Made by a program: the position numbers and the translations under genes
The notes under the pieces: generated by a model
Database searches by the model: none
What the model was told of the DNA's origin: nothing
Seen by the model: only the letters and a program-made list of their open reading frames with translations
Shown: in pieces, positions 60,019 through 64,000 of the stretch
How positions within the stretch are numbered: position 1 is the stretch's first letter
Layout: each line of letters opens with the position of its first letter
Assembly: GCA_004558305.1 (NCBI GenBank)
Contig: SFDG01000001.1
Coordinates: 1-64,000 of the forward strand
DNA from: Phocaeicola plebeius
GTDB lineage: Bacteria > Bacteroidota > Bacteroidia > Bacteroidales > Bacteroidaceae
Direction of reading: 5' to 3'
Length of the DNA stretch: 64,000 nt

Positions 60019-62832
60019 TTACTTGGTTTCACCGGAAGTCATGCTAACCTCGATGCTGTCGCTCTCTTGGAAGTAGTTGCGGGCAAATGCCTGCAGGTCG
60101 GCACCGGTCAGGGCGTTGAGGGTCTTCACATAGTCCGTATCGGCATCCAGTCCGGTCCAGAAGTATTCGTACAGACAGTTGCCCCAGTAGCCGTTTTCCT
60201 TCTGGTTCTCTTCGTATTTCTTCAGCAGGTATTCCTTGACGCGCTGCAGGTTTTCGGATTTCGGTCCCTTCTCGATGAAGTCATGAATACCTTTCTCGAT
60301 GAGGCCCACCATCTCTGTCCGGCGTTCGGGATTCGTGTCGAAATAGATTTGCAGGATGCCTTGCGGCTGAGGATAGCAGTTAAACGAGCCTTGAACGCTG
60401 ACACCATAGGTGCCGCCGGCTTCTTCACGGACGGTTTCGGTGTATTCCATTGTGAGCAGCTGAGCCGTGATGTCGAGCAGCAGGTCGTTCCGCAACGTAT
60501 AGTCCATCTGGTGGTTCTTGACCAGCAGTTCACTGGCTTTGGCGGTTGCCATGTCGCGATGGAACACATTGCTGTATTGTCCCTTACGCAGCTGCATCCT
60601 GTCACGGAAATTCTCCTTTCGTCCTGTGGAAGGCAGTGCGCCCAGATACTGTTCGAGGAGCGGTGTGGCGGTGGTCAGGTCCATATTGCCCACAAAGAAG
60701 AAGGTGAAGTCGGAAGCATCCTCGAAACGGTTCTTGTAGAGGTCGATGACGCGCTGGTAGTCAATCTGGTCCACTTCGCCAAGGGTCAGCCGACGGGCAC
60801 GGGGATTGTTGCCGTAGAGGGCTACGTTGATGGAGTCGCTGAACGCGATGTCGGGATTGGCTTCCAGGTTAGCGAGTTGGGCCTTCATGCGCTGCTGGAA
60901 CGAAGCGAAGGCATCGTTGTCCATGCGGGGAGCGGTGAAGGACAGGTATACCAGTTGTAACAGGGTTTCCAGATCCTTGGGCGAGCAGCTGCCGTTGACT
61001 GCTTCGGTCAGTCCGCGTACGGAAGCAGTGGCGGAGGCAATCTTGCCGGCCAGCACTTTCTGGAGGTCGATGGCGCTGAAGTTGCCCAGTCCGCCCAGTC
61101 CGGCAATTTGGTCGATGTACTTGAATTGAAGGGCGTCCTGGTCGTCGAATACTGACGTGCCGCCGTTGCTGAACGACTGCAGACGGATTTCATCTGCCTT
61201 GAAGTCGGTGGGTTTGACCACTACGCGTACACCATTGCTCAGGGTGAGGACAGTGCTGCCGAAGATGCCGGCTTCGGTCTTGATCACTTGTCCTTTTGGG
61301 GGCAGTTGGGCCAGCAAGGGTTCGTCCGATACGTGGTCTACGTAGGCTTCGATTGGTTCGTCGGCCACCGCTTTCAGCAGTTGCAGAATGTGTTCTTCTG
61401 TAGGATAGGCCATTCCTTCTTTTTCTGGACAGAAGATGCCGATGGCAATGTTCTTCTCGGTCACCCACTGCCGGAAGAGGGCGTTCACTTGTTCCAGCGG
61501 GATGGCGGGGGCCAGCTGGCTCATGATGCCGAATTCCTGCTCCAGGCTGGGCGTGGGGTTGTTCTCGATGAAGTCCCTCACGTAGAGATCCACGTATTGG
61601 CGGTTTTTCACTTTTTCGCGTTCGTTGTAGGCTTTCTCCAGATTGCTCAGGTAGTCGGCTTTGGCACGGGCATATTCGCCGGGCGTGAATCCGAAGCGGG
61701 CGGCACGGAGCAGTTCGCGGTGAAGGGTGCCGATAGCGGTGTCGATACCGTCTTCCTTACAGGCGGCGTAGCTCATGAAGGCTGCTTTGGTCTTGGAGAG
61801 GATGAAGTCGCCGTCGCCGGATCCGGCACCGATGAAGGGCGGGGTGGCTGTCTGGGTCAGCTCGTCGAGACGGGTATTGAACATGCTTTCGATGAGAGAT
61901 ACCATGAAGTTGTAGGCCATGTAGCCGATGTGTTGCTTCTCGGCGTCGGGATAGGGTTCGTGCTTGTGGGCGATGATGATCTGGGTGGTCGTCATCTCTT
62001 TGTCTTTCGCTACGGCAACGAGGGGAGCGTCGTTGTCGGGTACAGGGAACCAGGTGCGTTCGGCAGGGTGCTCGGGCAGACGGATGGAACCGAAGAGGGA
62101 CTTGATTTTCGCTTCCACCTGTTCCACGTCGATGTCGCCCACCACGATGATGCCTTGCAGGTCGGGACGGTACCACTTCTCGTAGTAGTCACGTAAGGCC
62201 TGATAGGGGAAGTTGTCCACCACTTCCATCGTACCGATAGGCAGCCGGTGAGCGTACTTGCTGTCTTTGAACAGGATGGGGAAGGCCGTTTCATACATAC
62301 GCATCATCGCGCTCTGCCGCGTCCGCCATTCTTCGTGGATGACTCCCCGTTCCTTGTCGATTTCCTTCGGGTCGAGGGTCAGGTCGTCTGCCCAGTCGTG
62401 CAGAATGAGCAGACAGGAGTCGATGACGCTCTCGCGGGCCACGGGGACGCTGGAGATAATGTATACGGTTTCATCGATGGAGGTATAGGCATTGAGGTTG
62501 GCACCGAACTTCACTCCGATGCTTTCGAGGTATTCGCGCAGGCTGTTGCCGGGGAAATGGGTGGTGCCGTTGAAGCACATGTGTTCCAGAAAGTGCGCCA
62601 GTCCGCGCTGGTTGTCTTCTTCGAGGATAGAACCGACTTTCTGGGCGATGTAGAAGTCTGCCTGTCCTTTGGGCAGTTCATTGTGGCGGAGATAATAAGT
62701 CAGTCCGTTCTCCAGTTTCCCGATTTTCACGTCCGGATCGGTCGGGATAGGAGGAAGCTGCTGGGCGATGGCTTCTCCTGTAGCTGCGAAGCAGGCCAGC
62801 AGGAAGAACATTTTGGTCAGAATTTGTTTCAT
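60019..62832 (-). CDS. M16 family zinc metallopeptidase (pitrilysin-like), exported
   Basis: A 937-residue periplasmic peptidase: signal peptide (FFLLACFAATGEAIAQ), inverted zinc motif HFLEH at 80-84 with a downstream Glu in KERGVIHEEWR (about 161-168), then the inactive M16 repeats (DLQGIIVVGDIDVEQVEAKI, YKNRFEDASDFTFFFVGNMD). The length fits the full-length two-half forms. It degrades peptides in the periplasm; the substrate is unknown. A terminator-like hairpin (62856-62905) separates it from trxB. Confidence 0.94.
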   Translation of the reverse strand: MKQILTKMFFLLACFAATGEAIAQQLPPIPTDPDVKIGKLENGLTYYLRHNELPKGQADFYIAQKVGSILEEDNQRGLAHFLEHMCFNGTTHFPGNSLREYLESIGVKFGANLNAYTSIDETVYIISSVPVARESVIDSCLLILHDWADDLTLDPKEIDKERGVIHEEWRTRQSAMMRMYETAFPILFKDSKYAHRLPIGTMEVVDNFPYQALRDYYEKWYRPDLQGIIVVGDIDVEQVEAKIKSLFGSIRLPEHPAERTWFPVPDNDAPLVAVAKDKEMTTTQIIIAHKHEPYPDAEKQHIGYMAYNFMVSLIESMFNTRLDELTQTATPPFIGAGSGDGDFILSKTKAAFMSYAACKEDGIDTAIGTLHRELLRAARFGFTPGEYARAKADYLSNLEKAYNEREKVKNRQYVDLYVRDFIENNPTPSLEQEFGIMSQLAPAIPLEQVNALFRQWVTEKNIAIGIFCPEKEGMAYPTEEHILQLLKAVADEPIEAYVDHVSDEPLLAQLPPKGQVIKTEAGIFGSTVLTLSNGVRVVVKPTDFKADEIRLQSFSNGGTSVFDDQDALQFKYIDQIAGLGGLGNFSAIDLQKVLAGKIASATASVRGLTEAVNGSCSPKDLETLLQLVYLSFTAPRMDNDAFASFQQRMKAQLANLEANPDIAFSDSINVALYGNNPRARRLTLGEVDQIDYQRVIDLYKNRFEDASDFTFFFVGNMDLTTATPLLEQYLGALPSTGRKENFRDRMQLRKGQYSNVFHRDMATAKASELLVKNHQMDYTLRNDLLLDITAQLLTMEYTETVREEAGGTYGVSVQGSFNCYPQPQGILQIYFDTNPERRTEMVGLIEKGIHDFIEKGPKSENLQRVKEYLLKKYEENQKENGYWGNCLYEYFWTGLDADTDYVKTLNALTGADLQAFARNYFQESDSIEVSMTSGETK

Positions 62833-62855
62833 GGTTCAAGTTGTTAAAGGAGAAA

Positions 62856-62905
62856 AGAGGGTGTGTCATTGGATATGTCTCGTTCGACTCTTTGACGCAC
62901 CCTCT
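62856..62905 (-). terminator. Terminator-like hairpin after trxB
   Basis: Arms AGAGGGTGTGTCA (62856-62868) and TGACGCACCCTCT (62893-62905) pair with one mismatch, and a T-rich stretch follows on the minus strand. It has the same arm sequence as the inverted repeats at 21064-21159 and 56244-56331. Confidence 0.6.
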
Positions 62906-62913
62906 GAAGTAGG

Positions 62914-63861
62914 TTACAGCAATCCGTGTTCAGAAAGGAACCGTTCGGCTTCGATAGCGGCCTTGCAACCGCTGCCAGCTGCCGTGATGGCCTGGCGGTA
63001 GTGGGGGTCGGCCACGTCACCGGCGGCAAATACGCCCGGAATGCCGGTGCGGGGAGAACCTTCTTCGGTGAGGATGTAGCCGGTGGCGTCTGTCTTCACC
63101 CAGGGCTGGAAGAGGACAGAGTTGGGCTGGTGGCCGATGGCGAGGAAGAAGCCGTCGATGGCCACATCGTAACGTTCTTCGTCAGCTTCGCCCTTCCGTT
63201 TCACGACATGCATCCCTTCTACGCCGTTGTCACCGAACAGGCCTACGGCATTGTGCTCGAACAGGACGGTAATCTTGGGATGGTTCATCACCCGTTCCTG
63301 CATGATCTTGGAAGCACGCAGGTACGGCTTGCGGACCACGAGGTAGACCTGGCGGGCCAGTCCGGCCAGGTAGATGGCTTCTTCGCAGGCCGTGTCGCCG
63401 CCGCCTACCACAGCCACCGTTTTCTTGCGGTAAAAGAAGCCGTCGCAAGTGGCACAGGCACTGACACCCATGCCGGCATATTTCTTTTCGTCCTCCAGTC
63501 CGAGGTACTTAGCGGTGGCACCGGTGGAGATGATGACCGTATCGGCGGTGATTTCCTTCGTGTCGTCGATGACAAACGAATAGGGGGCCTGGCTCAGGTC
63601 GGCCTTGGTGACGATTCCCGGACGGATGTCGGTACCGAAACGCAGGGCCTGTTTGCGGAGGTCGTCCATCAGTACAGGACCGGTCACTCCTTCCGGATAG
63701 CCCGGGAAGTTTTCCACTTCGGTCGTGATGGTGAGCTGTCCGCCCGGCTGCAGCCCCTCGTAGAGGACCGGCGAGATGTTGGCGCGACTGGTATAAATGG
63801 CGGCTGTATAGCCGGCAGGTCCTGATCCGATGATCAGGCATTTTACGTGTTCTTTTTCCAT
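62914..63861 (-). CDS. trxB: Thioredoxin-disulfide reductase TrxB
   Basis: A 315-residue flavoprotein that reduces thioredoxin with NADPH. Seen are the FAD motif IIGSGPAGYTAAIY, the redox pair Cys136-Cys139 in ACATCDGFF, the NADPH motif VVGGGDTACEEAIYLA and the C-terminal FAD motif GIPGVFAAGDVADP. It lies 25 bases after lolA. Confidence 0.97.
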   Translation of the reverse strand: MEKEHVKCLIIGSGPAGYTAAIYTSRANISPVLYEGLQPGGQLTITTEVENFPGYPEGVTGPVLMDDLRKQALRFGTDIRPGIVTKADLSQAPYSFVIDDTKEITADTVIISTGATAKYLGLEDEKKYAGMGVSACATCDGFFYRKKTVAVVGGGDTACEEAIYLAGLARQVYLVVRKPYLRASKIMQERVMNHPKITVLFEHNAVGLFGDNGVEGMHVVKRKGEADEERYDVAIDGFFLAIGHQPNSVLFQPWVKTDATGYILTEEGSPRTGIPGVFAAGDVADPHYRQAITAAGSGCKAAIEAERFLSEHGLL

Positions 63862-63886
63862 ATTCTTTGTTTTTTAAGTTGTTCGT

Positions 63887-64000
63887 TTATCGTAAATCAA
63901 TCACTTCCGCATTCGGATATTGTTTTTCCGGGAAGCGGAAGGCCGTGAGGGGCTGGCGTTTCTGGGGCTGGTAACCGGTGATGATATACGTTTGCTGCCC
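63887..64000 (-). CDS. lolA: LolA-like outer-membrane lipoprotein carrier (C-terminal end only)
   Basis: The minus strand from 64000 to the TAA at 63887 encodes 37 residues, YIITGYQPQKRQPLTAF and FPEKQYPNAEVIDLR, ending exactly like Bacteroidetes LolA. The gene precedes trxB there too. LolA ferries lipoproteins across the periplasm. The rest lies outside the window. Confidence 0.7.
   Translation of the reverse strand, partial: GQQTYIITGYQPQKRQPLTAFRFPEKQYPNAEVIDLR

Overview
The window is a stretch of a Bacteroidales chromosome, most likely Bacteroidaceae with a GC-rich coding sequence. The evidence is the Bacteroidetes promoter signature (TTG, about 20 bases, TAnnTTTG) in front of many genes, a SusC/SusD pair driven by an ECF sigma factor and FecR-type anti-sigma factor, a lipoprotein form of TamA, a PadR-PspC pair, DUF4301 and DUF5687 family proteins, and the gene orders hisGDCB, menI-F-D-B-C-E and lolA-trxB. 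No tRNA, rRNA, CRISPR array, prophage or transposase was seen. Both ends cut a gene: a TonB-dependent receptor on the left and lolA on the right.

Layout. 1-4710 (minus strand): a TonB-dependent receptor with its own promoter, then a recR cluster (recR, a four-helix membrane protein, a GNAT acetyltransferase, a YgjP-like metallohydrolase). 4790-6250: a sodium:solute symporter. 6251-9482: repeats, a small protein gene, a TamL-like Omp85 lipoprotein. 9483-13350: a RelA/SpoT-type (p)ppGpp synthetase divergent from a DUF4301 gene. 13437-19207: a GH53 galactanase following a hisGDCB operon that begins with a His-rich leader peptide and an attenuator hairpin. 19261-22056: a Dabb protein divergent from an MltF-like transglycosylase, an OmpH-like lipoprotein and a small membrane protein. 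22207-28896 (plus strand): a tightly overlapped operon of pepD, an exported phosphatase/nuclease-family protein, a CaCA antiporter, a DUF6057-like membrane protein and a TolB-like lipoprotein carrying one CxxCH haem motif. 28866-36849 (minus strand): the menaquinone operon menI-F-D-B-C-E with a PNGase F-type glycosidase gene set between menB and menC. 37142-44061 (plus strand): PadR-PspC with a palindromic operator, purT-uvrA-ybaK, and a DUF4369 lipoprotein. 44305-56191: a polysaccharide utilisation locus (ECF sigma, FecR, SusC, SusD, GH20, GH2) that looks aimed at hexosamine- and hexose-containing host glycans. 56192-57234: a 1 kb mosaic of repeats. 57235-64000 (minus strand): lolA-trxB, an M16 peptidase, an ABC exporter pair and an NlpC/P60 lipoprotein.

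The most interesting signals lie outside the proteins. First, one palindromic box (TACC, N8, GGTA) lies directly on the -33 element of two promoters with the same 20-base spacer. One drives the TonB receptor; the other overlaps the symporter stop codon and points into a gene-free repeat region. Second, the his operon has a classical-looking leader peptide (HHRHH) followed by a terminator hairpin. Third, a host-glycan deglycosylase is embedded in the menaquinone operon. Fourth, the GH20 gene of the utilisation locus is bounded by two copies of the same composite repeat in the same orientation, as if it were a recombination cassette. Several dispersed hairpin repeat families recur across the window.
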